Source of the DNA: Pseudarthrobacter sp. NamE2
GTDB taxonomy: Bacteria; Actinomycetota; Actinomycetes; Actinomycetales; Micrococcaceae
Reading direction: 5' to 3'
Assembly: GCF_005796205.1 (NCBI RefSeq)
Contig: NZ_VAHN01000008.1
Span: forward strand, 1 to 64,000
Length of the DNA stretch: 64,000 bases
The position numbers and the translations under genes were made by a program. The notes below the pieces were generated by a model. It was not told where the DNA came from, searched no databases, and was given only the letters and a program-made list of their open reading frames with translations. This document shows, piece after piece, positions 26,569 through 34,813 of this stretch (position 1 is its first letter; each line of letters starts with the position of its first letter).

Positions 26569-26895
26569 ATGACTACAGCAGTCGAAGATCAGTTGACGGC
26601 GTTTGGGGAACGCAGCGAAGGAGCGGAGGCTCTTCTCGGCACCACCCAGCCCGTGGACATGGGGTTGCTGGTCACGATGAATTCACGCATGCATTGCCGC
26701 ATGCCCATGGAACGCATCGATCCCGCGGAACTGCCCATCCGGCAGCCTGTGTACGTTGACGGTGACGGTATGGTCCCGCTGGGCATGGCGCCGGCGGGGT
26801 CCGGGAACGTTGTGACCTACCGCTGTGCCTGCGGCTTCACCATCGACGACCCCGCTACGAGTGCATTGGTTTCCGAGCAGGCACTCGCCAGCTGA
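26569..26895 (+). CDS. Conserved small protein with a CxC motif, unknown
   Basis: 108 residues, soluble and acidic. The C-terminal part has YRCACGF after a predicted beta-rich stretch, and an earlier HCRMPMERI. Two short cysteine motifs in a small protein could bind metal, but the pattern is incomplete. The ATG has AAGGATG nearby. It is followed by a strong terminator, so it is monocistronic. The shared upstream palindrome suggests co-regulation with the DUF6458 and YeaQ-like genes. Confidence 0.65.
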   Translation: MTTAVEDQLTAFGERSEGAEALLGTTQPVDMGLLVTMNSRMHCRMPMERIDPAELPIRQPVYVDGDGMVPLGMAPAGSGNVVTYRCACGFTIDDPATSALVSEQALAS

Positions 26896-26910
26896 CTGTC
26901 TCCTGACCGC

Positions 26911-26944
26911 GAAAGTCCGGCTCTCCTGTGGAGGCCGGACTTTC
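26911..26944 (+). terminator. Hairpin terminator
   Basis: Perfect 11-bp arms at 26911-26921 and 26934-26944 (GAAAGTCCGGC and its complement), 15 bp after the stop of the 108-residue gene and before the convergent flavoprotein. Confidence 0.75.
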
Positions 26945-26977
26945 CCGCATCCTGGCTGTTCAGGCCGCTCCCCCTAA

Positions 26978-27928
26978 TCAGGCCCTGGCAGCCGCTACGG
27001 CTTGCCGGGTGTCCGCGAGAACCAGATCCGCGTTGATGGCGGCGGCAGCCCGCAGTCCGGCCGCCGCAGCCGTCATCACCTGGGCCGAAACGTCAACTGC
27101 GTTTCCGGCAGCCCAGACCCCGGGACAGGCGGTACGTCCGGACTCGTCCGTCTCCAGGTAGCTGCCTTTCCCCTCCTCCAGTCCGCAGGGCTCAAGCCCG
27201 AGCCGCCGCAGCATGGTGGCTTTGCTCGTGGCGGCCGGGCTGACGGCCAGCACGTCCAGCGCAACGGAACCTCCGCCGTCGAGCCTTACTCCCGCCAGTT
27301 TGTCCTCCCTGACCTCCAGGCCGCTGACCGTGCCCTCCACCACCCGGATGGAGCGTGCCCGCAACTGCTCCTCCTCTTCCGGGCCAAGGAGCACAGCGTT
27401 GTTCAGGAAAAGCGTGACGTCCGGGCTCCACTGCCGGAAGGTCAGCGCCTCCGGAACCGCGCGGGCGTCCGACGCGAGAACGCCTATGCGCTGGCCCTTG
27501 ATCTCCCAGCCATGGCAGTACGGGCAATACAGCACGTCGCGTCCCCACCGTTCCGCGAGCCCGGAAATTGCCGGCAGGTCATCGGTGATGCCGGTGGCCA
27601 CCAGCAACCGGCGGGCGGTGCGGGTTCCGCCGCCCTTCAGTGACAGGACGAATGTGTCCTCCTGCCGGCGGACTGAGGTCACCAGGCCATGCTCGGCCGT
27701 TCCGCCGTACCGTTCCAGTTCCTCCCGGCCAGCCGCCACGAGGTCCTGCGGGCTCATGCCCTCGCGGCTGAGGAAACCGTGCACTTCCCGGGCGCTGAGG
27801 TTCCGTTGCCCGCCGGCGTCGACCACCAGCACCGAACGCAGCGCCCTGGCGAGCGCAACCCCGGCGCTCAGCCCTGCCGGTCCGCCGCCGATCACGGCAA
27901 CGTCGAACAGTCGTTCCTGGGGGGCCAT
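26978..27928 (-). CDS. NAD(P)/FAD-dependent oxidoreductase, thioredoxin-reductase-like
   Basis: 316 residues. The FAD motif is VIGGGPAGLSAG (residues 13-24). A redox pair CPYC (C135/C138) lies in YCPYCHGWE. The second nucleotide-binding region is degenerate (IGVLASD, lacking a full GxGxxG). The C-terminal motif is PGVWAAGNAVD. This is the short thioredoxin-reductase-like group seen in Actinobacteria, in which thioredoxin need not be the partner. No thioredoxin gene is adjacent. It may be co-transcribed with the two genes upstream on its strand. Confidence 0.85.
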   Translation of the reverse strand: MAPQERLFDVAVIGGGPAGLSAGVALARALRSVLVVDAGGQRNLSAREVHGFLSREGMSPQDLVAAGREELERYGGTAEHGLVTSVRRQEDTFVLSLKGGGTRTARRLLVATGITDDLPAISGLAERWGRDVLYCPYCHGWEIKGQRIGVLASDARAVPEALTFRQWSPDVTLFLNNAVLLGPEEEEQLRARSIRVVEGTVSGLEVREDKLAGVRLDGGGSVALDVLAVSPAATSKATMLRRLGLEPCGLEEGKGSYLETDESGRTACPGVWAAGNAVDVSAQVMTAAAAGLRAAAAINADLVLADTRQAVAAARA

Positions 27929-28009
27929 GGTGTCCTTCCGCTTGCGGCACGTGCACTGCAGGTGCCGTACCCGGCGCGGCCGGACAACTAACGGCAGGAT
28001 CCCGGAAAG

Positions 28010-28339
28010 CTATCCCTCGGGCCAGTCCACGAACTGTTCGTAGCCCTCATGCTTGCGGAGGTAGCCTGAGATGAACGGGCAGTGCGGGATGATGCGCTTG
28101 CCGGTTGCCACGACATCATCCAGGGCGAAGTGCGCCAGGACTTTCCCCAGGCCCCGGCCCTCGAAGTCCTTGGAGGTTTCGGTGCGGATGAAGTCGATGT
28201 GCCCGGGCAGGTCCTCGAAGAAGGACTGGACCGCGAGAGTGCCGCCCACCAGCAGTTCGTAACGGTGCTGCGTGTCATTGCGCCGCAGCGTGACATCGGG
28301 GGTGAACCTATCCTCGGTGGACATCGTGTTCTCGGTCAT
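28010..28339 (-). CDS. GNAT-like N-acetyltransferase (NATD1/YidJ type)
   Basis: 109 residues, the short Gcn5-related fold. The acetyl-CoA loop is FEGRGLGKVLAHFAL. It is followed by the family's characteristic stretch ending IIPHCPFISGYLRKH. This matches the NATD1-like family, whose substrates are unknown. Its start lies inside the 3' end of the acyltransferase gene (32-bp overlap), suggesting coupling. Confidence 0.85.
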   Translation of the reverse strand: MTENTMSTEDRFTPDVTLRRNDTQHRYELLVGGTLAVQSFFEDLPGHIDFIRTETSKDFEGRGLGKVLAHFALDDVVATGKRIIPHCPFISGYLRKHEGYEQFVDWPEG

Positions 28340-29624
28340 GGTTTGACACTGGCACTACTTCATCCGGCTGGCAATGCCCGCGCAGGAGAAGCAGGGCCAG
28401 GCCGAAGCAGGCTGCCCCGCCCGCCAGCAGACCCAGCGTGAGGCTGCCGAACGCCGCTGCCGCCACCGGGAGGAAAACCACGACGACGGCGCCCGCCACC
28501 CGGGCGGGCCGGCAGCGGGTGCCGGGTGACGGCGTCGTACGTTCCTCCAGGCGGCCGAAGACCGCCACGGCGGCCAGCAGCAGGAGGACCAGCGCGAGCA
28601 GCACCAGCGGGCGCGCCCACCACCAGGCAGCCGAACCTGCGGAGGGCTTGGGGAAGGGCGTGAGGAGGAGCAGGCCGGACATCCCCACGAGGAGGGGCAG
28701 GTGCCACAGGTACACCGTCAGCGGGCGCGCTCCCGCCACCAGCAGCAACCGCTGGACCCATCGCGCCGAGGCGGCCGGAACCAGCAGGGGCCGTGCCAGT
28801 TCCAGGAGGGCCGCCTGCGCGATGCCGAGCAGGAGCAGGCACAGGTTGGGCGGGTTCAGGTTCACCAGCATGTTGCCGGAGTACAACCCCAAGCCTGTCA
28901 CGGCGCCAAGGAGCAGGTGGGCGGCTGCGGCAATGCCCAGCAAGCCGGACCGGGACCTGGGCCAGTAGCCGTCCGCCAGCAGGAAACCCAGCTGCTGCAC
29001 GGCACACCACACGAACACCAGGTTGGCGTGCGCCAGTCCGGGAACAGCGCCCCGCAGGCAGTCGACCGCCACTACCAGCGCCGTGAGCCCCGCGAGGGTT
29101 AGCCAGGGTGCGCGGGTATGAAGGGCAGCTAGCAGCGGGATGTTCAGCTGCGCTGCGAGGTAGGCGGCCAGGAACCACAGCGGCATCCCGGCGCCCGCGG
29201 TCATCAGCTGGACCACTTGGAGATGCACGCCCAGCAGCTGGGCTGCGCCCAGCGCCAGGAACATCACCGCCAACAGCGCGGCAGCGGGCTTCACCAGCCG
29301 CAGCAGCCGTGACCGGAGGAACTGCGATGCCGGGCCGCCGTCGTGCTTCAACCGCCACCACGACTGCAGGCCGGTGCTGCCGCCCGTGACGAAGAACAGC
29401 GGCATCACCATAAAAATCCAGATGACGGGCACGAACCAGTCCTGCTCGGCGAGTGTGTTCTGCGTGGTCACCGTCCCGTCCCTGTGCAGGACCGGGCTTA
29501 CCATCATGCAGTGCCCCACCACCACCAGGCCCAGGCAGGTGAAGCGCACGAGGTCGATCACCGGGTCGCGGCGTTCCGCCGCGGCCGGCTGCGGGCCCCT
29601 CCCCTGCCTGGCGGTGCCGGCCAC
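28308..29624 (-). CDS. Membrane acyltransferase, acyltransferase-3 family
   Basis: 438 residues with about ten hydrophobic helices. The N-terminal DLVRFTCLGLVVVGHCMM carries the conserved Arg and His of the acyltransferase-3 family. FFVTGGSTGLQSW follows the second helix. Members O-acylate cell-surface polysaccharides, antibiotics or lipids at the membrane. The acceptor cannot be told here. The last about 30 residues are polar and overlap the next gene. Confidence 0.85.
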   Translation of the reverse strand: MAGTARQGRGPQPAAAERRDPVIDLVRFTCLGLVVVGHCMMVSPVLHRDGTVTTQNTLAEQDWFVPVIWIFMVMPLFFVTGGSTGLQSWWRLKHDGGPASQFLRSRLLRLVKPAAALLAVMFLALGAAQLLGVHLQVVQLMTAGAGMPLWFLAAYLAAQLNIPLLAALHTRAPWLTLAGLTALVVAVDCLRGAVPGLAHANLVFVWCAVQQLGFLLADGYWPRSRSGLLGIAAAAHLLLGAVTGLGLYSGNMLVNLNPPNLCLLLLGIAQAALLELARPLLVPAASARWVQRLLLVAGARPLTVYLWHLPLLVGMSGLLLLTPFPKPSAGSAAWWWARPLVLLALVLLLLAAVAVFGRLEERTTPSPGTRCRPARVAGAVVVVFLPVAAAAFGSLTLGLLAGGAACFGLALLLLRGHCQPDEVVPVSNHDREHDVHRG

Positions 29625-29698
29625 CCTGACCCCCTTACGGCAAGCTCGGGCTAATCACAGCACTATTGTGCGCCCGGGGTGCGTGGTGTTTAAGGGGT

Positions 29699-29763
29699 GG
29701 AGTTTTTGTCCAGATATGCAGGCCTGATGCGGCGTGAGCCCGGCATATCTGGACAAAAACTCC
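29699..29763. repeat. 65-bp palindromic element, copy 2
   Basis: Perfect 21-bp arms at 29699-29719 and 29743-29763 (GGAGTTTTTGTCCAGATATG plus C) around 23 nt. The arms are identical to those at 32165-32229. It sits 7 bp downstream of the aldolase stop, on the upstream side of the acyltransferase gene. Confidence 0.88.
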
Positions 29764-29769
29764 GGCGGT

Positions 29770-30633
29770 TTAGCGGCTGAGCGTGGCGAGGGTGCCGGCG
29801 GCGAAGTCCGCCGCCGACGCGTTCCAGTGGCCGAGCAGGGCCTGCAGGTTCTCGCCGTCGGCCCGGTGGGCCGGAAGCTGCTCCTGCAGGGTGGTCAGCA
29901 CGCCGGTGCGGAGTTCGGTGTTGAAGTTGACCTTGCCCACGTTCATGGACGCCGCCTTCACCAGCTCTTCCGCCGGGATGCCGGAGGCGCCGTGCAGCAC
30001 CAGCGGAATGTGGGTCCGCACGGCGATGTCCTGCAGCACGTCCCAACGCAGCTGCGGCTCGCCCTTGTACCTGCCATGGACGTTGCCGACGGCGACGGCC
30101 AGCAGTTGGGCGCCCGTCCGGGCCACGAAGTCCTCCACCTGGGCGGAATCTGTCAGGCCGGCGACGGAGACTCCGGCCTCATCGGCGGGCTGGCCCGCCG
30201 AAAATGCCCTGTCCTCGTCCCCGGCCAGGCCGCCCAACTCGGCTTCGAGGACGACGTCGGGACCCAGGAGTTCCCGGGCAGCGCACACCAGCGCGATGTT
30301 GTCCTCGTAAGGAAGGGACGAACCGTCGGCGAGGACGGCATCCGCCCCTGCCGCGACGGCGTCGGACATCACCCGAGTGTCCGAGGCGTGGTCCAGCTGC
30401 ACCGAGACAGGAACCGACGCGGCATCCGCGAGGCCGCGGAGGGCGGAGATCAGCCGCAGCCCGTTGGGCGTCGCGGCGGTCTTGGGCGCCACCAGCAGGA
30501 TGACGCCGCGGCCGGACTCCTCGGCAGCGCCGACCACGGCCAGTGCGGTGGTGAAGTCGTAGCAGGTGAACGCGGGAACGGCGGAGCCTTGCCGCAGGGC
30601 TGAGGTGACCAGGCAGTCCAGACGGGTGCGCAT
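29770..30633 (-). CDS. Class II aldolase, fructose-bisphosphate/ketose-bisphosphate type
   Basis: 287 residues from ATG at 30633, overlapping the permease stop by 4 bp. Zinc-binding and catalytic motifs of the FbaA/KbaY/GatY family are present: QLDHASD, AVGNVHGRY, VLHGASGIP and GKVNFNTELR. It would cleave a phosphorylated ketose or keto-acid to dihydroxyacetone phosphate and an aldehyde. In the acid-sugar context it stands where adducin-type OtnC decarboxylases are usually found. The true substrate is therefore open. Confidence 0.85.
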   Translation of the reverse strand: MRTRLDCLVTSALRQGSAVPAFTCYDFTTALAVVGAAEESGRGVILLVAPKTAATPNGLRLISALRGLADAASVPVSVQLDHASDTRVMSDAVAAGADAVLADGSSLPYEDNIALVCAARELLGPDVVLEAELGGLAGDEDRAFSAGQPADEAGVSVAGLTDSAQVEDFVARTGAQLLAVAVGNVHGRYKGEPQLRWDVLQDIAVRTHIPLVLHGASGIPAEELVKAASMNVGKVNFNTELRTGVLTTLQEQLPAHRADGENLQALLGHWNASAADFAAGTLATLSR

Positions 30634-32051
30634 CAGACGCCCAGGCCTCCTGTCAGCGTCCATACCAGGAGCGTCAGCGCGAACCCTGCCAGGCCCAGGA
30701 TGGTGGTCAGGACCGTCCAGGTGCGCAGGCCGTCAGCAACGGAAAGGCCCAGGTAACGGGTGACGATCCAGAAGCCGGAGTCGTTGACGTGGCTGAGTCC
30801 GAAGGCGCCGAAGCCGATGGCGACGAGGATGAGCGCCGTCTGGATGGGCGAGTACCCGCCCTCGGCCACGGATGCTGCCAGCAGGCCTGCGGTAGTGATG
30901 ATCGCGACGGTCGCCGAACCCTGCGATGCACGCAGGATGGCTGCCAGGACGAAGGCCATCACAATGACCGGGAGGCCTGCCGTCTGGAGCCCCTCGGCGA
31001 GGGCCTTGCCGATGCCGGATACGGTCAGTACCTTGCCGAAAACGCCGCCGGCACCGGTGACGAGAATAACGATTGCCGTCGGGGCGAGGGCTGAGTCCAT
31101 GACTTCACCCGTGTGCTGTGAGGACCAGCCGCGGCGGATGCCCAGGAAGTAGTAGGCAAGGCCCAGGGCGGTGAGGAGGGCGATCAGGGGCGCTCCAACG
31201 AAGGCGGCGAGCTGGGCGGGGAAAGAGTCCTTGGGCAGGACGACGGCGCCGACGGTGCCAACCATAATCATCAGGATGGGAAGGACGATCAGGGTGATGA
31301 TCATCGCGGGGCTCGGAGCCGTCTTGACCTCGGTCTTCACGGCGACTTTGGAAGTTCCCTGCGCAGCGTCCTGCTCCACCTGGGAGTGGCCTGTGCCAAA
31401 CAGCCGGAACTGTTCGGCCGTGGCGGGCAGCATGGTGAACTCGCGGCGGTTCAGCTTGCGGGCAACGAAGTAGCCGAGGACGCCCACGGGGATGCACAGC
31501 AGGAGTCCAAGGATGGTGGTCCAGCCGATATCCGCGCCGAGGATCCCTGCACCGCCGACAACGCCGGGGTGCGGCGGAACCACAACGTGGATGGCCAGCA
31601 TGATGGCACCGACGGGCAGGCCGATCTTAACGGGGTTGACGCCGGCAGCCTTGGCAAAGCCGTAGATGATGGGGATCAGGATGATGAACCCGACGTCGAA
31701 GAAGACGGGAATCGCCAGCAGGAATGCTGCAGCGGTCAGGGCGGCGATGACCCGGCGGGGGCCGAGCAGCTGCGTGAACTTGCCCGCCAGGGCCTGGGCG
31801 CCGCCGGAAATTTCGATCATCTTGCCCAGCATGGCGCCGAGGCCAACCAGGATTGCCACGGAACCAAGGGTTCCACCCATGCCTTCTGTCACGGTCTTGA
31901 TGACATCAGGCAACGGGATGCCCGCGACAAGGGCCACCGACACGCTGACCACGAGCAGGGCCAGGAAGGCCGGGATCTTGAACTTGATGACGGCCACGAG
32001 CAGCAGGGCGACGCCCGCCGCTGCTATGGCCAGAAGAGCCAATGCGCTCAT
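30633..32051 (-). CDS. GntP-family gluconate/acid-sugar permease
   Basis: 472 residues from ATG at 32051, chosen for AGGAG 7 nt upstream. The longer frame runs back through the palindromic element. It has 12-14 hydrophobic segments, with VVPPHPGVVGGAGILGADIG and LSHVNDSGFWI, both typical of the gluconate:H+ symporter family. With the neighbouring kinase and dehydrogenase it probably imports a four-carbon sugar acid (inference). It overlaps the aldolase by 4 bp. Confidence 0.9.
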   Translation of the reverse strand: MSALALLAIAAAGVALLLVAVIKFKIPAFLALLVVSVSVALVAGIPLPDVIKTVTEGMGGTLGSVAILVGLGAMLGKMIEISGGAQALAGKFTQLLGPRRVIAALTAAAFLLAIPVFFDVGFIILIPIIYGFAKAAGVNPVKIGLPVGAIMLAIHVVVPPHPGVVGGAGILGADIGWTTILGLLLCIPVGVLGYFVARKLNRREFTMLPATAEQFRLFGTGHSQVEQDAAQGTSKVAVKTEVKTAPSPAMIITLIVLPILMIMVGTVGAVVLPKDSFPAQLAAFVGAPLIALLTALGLAYYFLGIRRGWSSQHTGEVMDSALAPTAIVILVTGAGGVFGKVLTVSGIGKALAEGLQTAGLPVIVMAFVLAAILRASQGSATVAIITTAGLLAASVAEGGYSPIQTALILVAIGFGAFGLSHVNDSGFWIVTRYLGLSVADGLRTWTVLTTILGLAGFALTLLVWTLTGGLGV

Positions 32052-32164
32052 CAGTGTGTCTCCTTTGACGTCGCCAGTTAAGCCTAGCGAGCTTGTTGGT
32101 AGGGGGAACGCTGGGGGTGCGACGACGACGGACGGGGAGCGCCGCCGTCGCACCTTCCCTTGGG

Positions 32165-32229
32165 GGAGTTTTTGTCCAGATATGCAGGCCTGGAGGGCCT
32201 TTAAGTCGGCATATCTGGACAAAAACTCC
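32165..32229. repeat. 65-bp palindromic element, copy 3
   Basis: Perfect 21-bp arms at 32165-32185 and 32209-32229 around 23 nt. The arms match copy 2 exactly, and both centres begin AGGCCTG and end CG. It lies 15 bp after the stop of the dehydrogenase gene and upstream of the permease, so it interrupts the middle of the catabolic cluster. Confidence 0.88.
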
Positions 32230-32243
32230 GGAAGGGGGATGGG

Positions 32244-33143
32244 TTAGTTGGTGCGCTTGGCGGGGGCGACTACCTTGATGACGGCGGAGTCATCGGCGGC
32301 GGCGAGGCCCTGGGCCTGGCCCAGCAGGTAGAGCTGCTCGGCGGCGGCGGCAACCGGGGCCGCGAGGCCGGCTGCGCGGGTGGCCTTGCCCACGATGCCC
32401 ATGTCCTTGACGAAGATGTCCAGGCGGCTGAGAACCTCGGCACCTTCCTCGGTGTAGGCCTCAAGGATGCGCGGGCCGCGGTTGGAGAGCATGAAGGAGC
32501 CGGCGGCCCCTGCCTCCAGGGCGGCGAGGGTCTTTTCCTGATCCAGCCCCAGCGCGTCGGCAAGGGCGAGGGCCTCGGCTGCCGCGGCGATGTGGACACC
32601 GCACAGGAGCTGGTTGACGGTCTTGAGTGCCTGGCCGTCGCCGGGCTTGTCACCAACAACCGTGAGCGTGGAGGCGAGCAGTTCCAGGGCGGGGGCTGCC
32701 TTTTCGCGGGCTTCGGGGGAAGCGCCGACGACGATCAGCAGGTCGCCTTCGCCGGCGCGCTTGGGCCCGCCGGACAGCGGGGCGTCCACCAGGTCAACGC
32801 CGTATCCGGCAAGCTTTTCCACGGTGGCGGGGATGGCTTCGGTGCCGACAGTGCTGCCAAGGATGACGACGGCGCCCGGCTCCAGCACCGAGGCCACACC
32901 GTTCCCGCCGAACAGGACATCGTTCAGCTGTTCGCCGTTGCGGACGGCGAGCAGGACGGCGTCCGCGCCCCTGGCCGCCTCCCGGGCGGAGGCGAAGGTG
33001 GCGATGCCCGCTTCTTCGGCGAGCTTCAGGCGGGCTTCGGCGATGTCGAAGCCGTGGACGGTCAGCTGCGAGGCGAGGCGGGTGGCCATGGGCAGGCCCA
33101 TGGCGCCAAGGCCCAGGACGGTGACGGTGTAATTGCTGGTCAT
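32244..33143 (-). CDS. 3-hydroxyisobutyrate-dehydrogenase-family oxidoreductase (LtnD-like)
   Basis: 299 residues. NAD(P)-binding GLGAMGLPMA (about 11-20), substrate-side DAPLSGGPKRAGEGDL, catalytic lysine in GQALKTVNQLLCG, and the C-terminal FVKDMGIVGK. The family includes tartronate semialdehyde reductase GarR and L-threonate dehydrogenase LtnD. The adjacent OtnK-type kinase favours a threonate/erythronate dehydrogenase. It is 17 bp downstream of the kinase gene. Confidence 0.87.
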   Translation of the reverse strand: MTSNYTVTVLGLGAMGLPMATRLASQLTVHGFDIAEARLKLAEEAGIATFASAREAARGADAVLLAVRNGEQLNDVLFGGNGVASVLEPGAVVILGSTVGTEAIPATVEKLAGYGVDLVDAPLSGGPKRAGEGDLLIVVGASPEAREKAAPALELLASTLTVVGDKPGDGQALKTVNQLLCGVHIAAAAEALALADALGLDQEKTLAALEAGAAGSFMLSNRGPRILEAYTEEGAEVLSRLDIFVKDMGIVGKATRAAGLAAPVAAAAEQLYLLGQAQGLAAADDSAVIKVVAPAKRTN

Positions 33144-33160
33144 GGTGTTCTCCGTTGAAT

Positions 33161-34645
33161 CTAGAAGGTGTTGCTGAGCTTGCGGGTGACCTGGGCGAGG
33201 GATTCGTCGTCGCCCACGTTGCCGGCGAAGACGATGTAGGGGATGCCCTTGGCGGGCCCGTCCACCGGTTCCCAGAGGCTGACGATGCCCGGCAGCATAG
33301 GCCCGCGCACAATGGCGTGGCGGATTTCCAGGCCGTGGGCGGCGACGTCGGAGGACGTGATGCCGCCCTTGGCGATGACGAACCGCGGGGGGAAGGTCTT
33401 GAGCGTCCTGTTCACCACGGCGACGACGGCGGCGGACACGGTGCGTGCGATCCGCAGGCTTTCGGCCGGGTCGTCGGTCTTGATGAGCAGGCGGCTGGTG
33501 TGGACGATGACGTCGCCGTCGCGCAGGGCTTCGACAACACTATCCACCGTCCGGTCCAGGTGTCCGGCGGCTTCCGACTCGGCCGCCAGGAGCTTTTCGA
33601 CGTCGATCTCCACGATGCGGGCAGCGCTGTGCTGGTCAGTGAGGACCTTGAGCTGGCGGGTGGTGAGTCCCACGTGCGAGCCGACCACAATGAGGCCGCC
33701 GGCCTCGGAGGGAGTGTTGCCGGCGTAGGCTTCGGCGCCGGTGAGCTCGGTGCGGATCTCCTGTCCGATCCGGGCGCGGCCAAAGGGTGGACCTACCCGG
33801 TAGAGGAGCTTCTTGCCGCGGCGCTCTGCTTCCTCCAGGCCCAGGGCCAGGGCGCGGAGGTCGTTCTCGGTGACGACGTCGGCGACGATCGGCGTGGAGT
33901 CGGTGGCGGATTCGATCGCGTCAGCGATGGCCTTGGCGGAAACGGCAGGATCCCCGGTGGAGGCGCCGGCGCGGATGATGTTGAGGTCCAGGACGATGAC
34001 GGCATCCGCCGCGAACCGGCCCTGCGATTTCTCTTCGACGTACTCCGCCATAACCGACGTAGCGAAACCGAAGGTGGCGTCCTTGGCGAACTCCGTCTCC
34101 GACACCGGGGTCAGCCTACCCGCGGCGGCGCCGGTGCCGCGCATGCAGTGGACGCCGCCGATGGTGACGCGGCCGGCGTCGGGAAATGCGGGCACCAGGA
34201 CCACGCCGTCTGTAGCCTCGCCGCTGACGTCGGCAACGGTGGCGGCAATAACGTCAGGTTCCAGCGGGTAGTGGCCGCGGAGGGTGGAGTCACTGCGACT
34301 GACGAAACCGAGCCGCAGGATGTCCGGCGAACCGGCGGCTGCGAGGGCGTTCCGGACCACCTCTTCGTTACGGGCAGCGGCTTCGGCAGGGTCCAGGCTG
34401 CGGGTGTTGGTTAGGACGTAGACCGCGGGCTTGTTCTGCCCGAACGCCCAGACGAAGTCCTCCACCTCCCAGCGGGTGAGAACGGGCAGGTCTGCCACGG
34501 ACTGCGTTCCGGTGGGGTCGTCGTCAAGCACCACGAGCACCCGGGGAGTCCCGGCATTGGACGCAGCGAGCGTGCTGGCCACGAGGCTGGCGGGGACCTG
34601 GACTTCCGCTGGGTAGGCGGCCAGAACGTCTGCTTCAAGCGTCAC
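33161..34645 (-). CDS. otnK: Four-carbon acid-sugar kinase (DUF1537, OtnK type)
   Basis: 494 residues from GTG at 34645, behind GGAG. A longer open frame upstream crosses the operator and is rejected. N-terminal VLDDDPTGTQS and the C-terminal nucleotide-binding FVIAKGGITSSDV and FAGNVGDDESL are hallmarks of the family once called DUF1537. Known members phosphorylate 3-oxo-tetronate (OtnK) or related acids on O4. It is the first gene of the minus-strand cluster, divergent from its likely regulator. Confidence 0.9.
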   Translation of the reverse strand: MTLEADVLAAYPAEVQVPASLVASTLAASNAGTPRVLVVLDDDPTGTQSVADLPVLTRWEVEDFVWAFGQNKPAVYVLTNTRSLDPAEAAARNEEVVRNALAAAGSPDILRLGFVSRSDSTLRGHYPLEPDVIAATVADVSGEATDGVVLVPAFPDAGRVTIGGVHCMRGTGAAAGRLTPVSETEFAKDATFGFATSVMAEYVEEKSQGRFAADAVIVLDLNIIRAGASTGDPAVSAKAIADAIESATDSTPIVADVVTENDLRALALGLEEAERRGKKLLYRVGPPFGRARIGQEIRTELTGAEAYAGNTPSEAGGLIVVGSHVGLTTRQLKVLTDQHSAARIVEIDVEKLLAAESEAAGHLDRTVDSVVEALRDGDVIVHTSRLLIKTDDPAESLRIARTVSAAVVAVVNRTLKTFPPRFVIAKGGITSSDVAAHGLEIRHAIVRGPMLPGIVSLWEPVDGPAKGIPYIVFAGNVGDDESLAQVTRKLSNTF

Positions 34646-34697
34646 AGTGCACTCCGTTGTGTAGTAATCCGGGCGGCGGATCGTATGTGAATAGATC

Positions 34698-34720
34698 TGT
34701 AAGATGTCTGACATCTTGCA
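34698..34720. promoter_or_regulatory. FadR/GntR-type operator of the acid-sugar cluster
   Basis: AAGATGTCTGACATCTT (34701-34717) has perfect 8-bp arms around one base. The symmetry continues with two more pairs outside one mismatch. A second related site (TTGTCTGACATC) lies at 34766-34777, close to the regulator start. Two sites in the divergent region suggest control of both directions. Confidence 0.7.
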
Positions 34721-34813
34721 TTTAGATGCCAGTGTGGCACACGGCATAAAGGCGCGCAAGTAGACTTGTCTGACATCGGCCGGGGAACGATCCCGGCGCG
34801 GAAGCGGGGGAGT

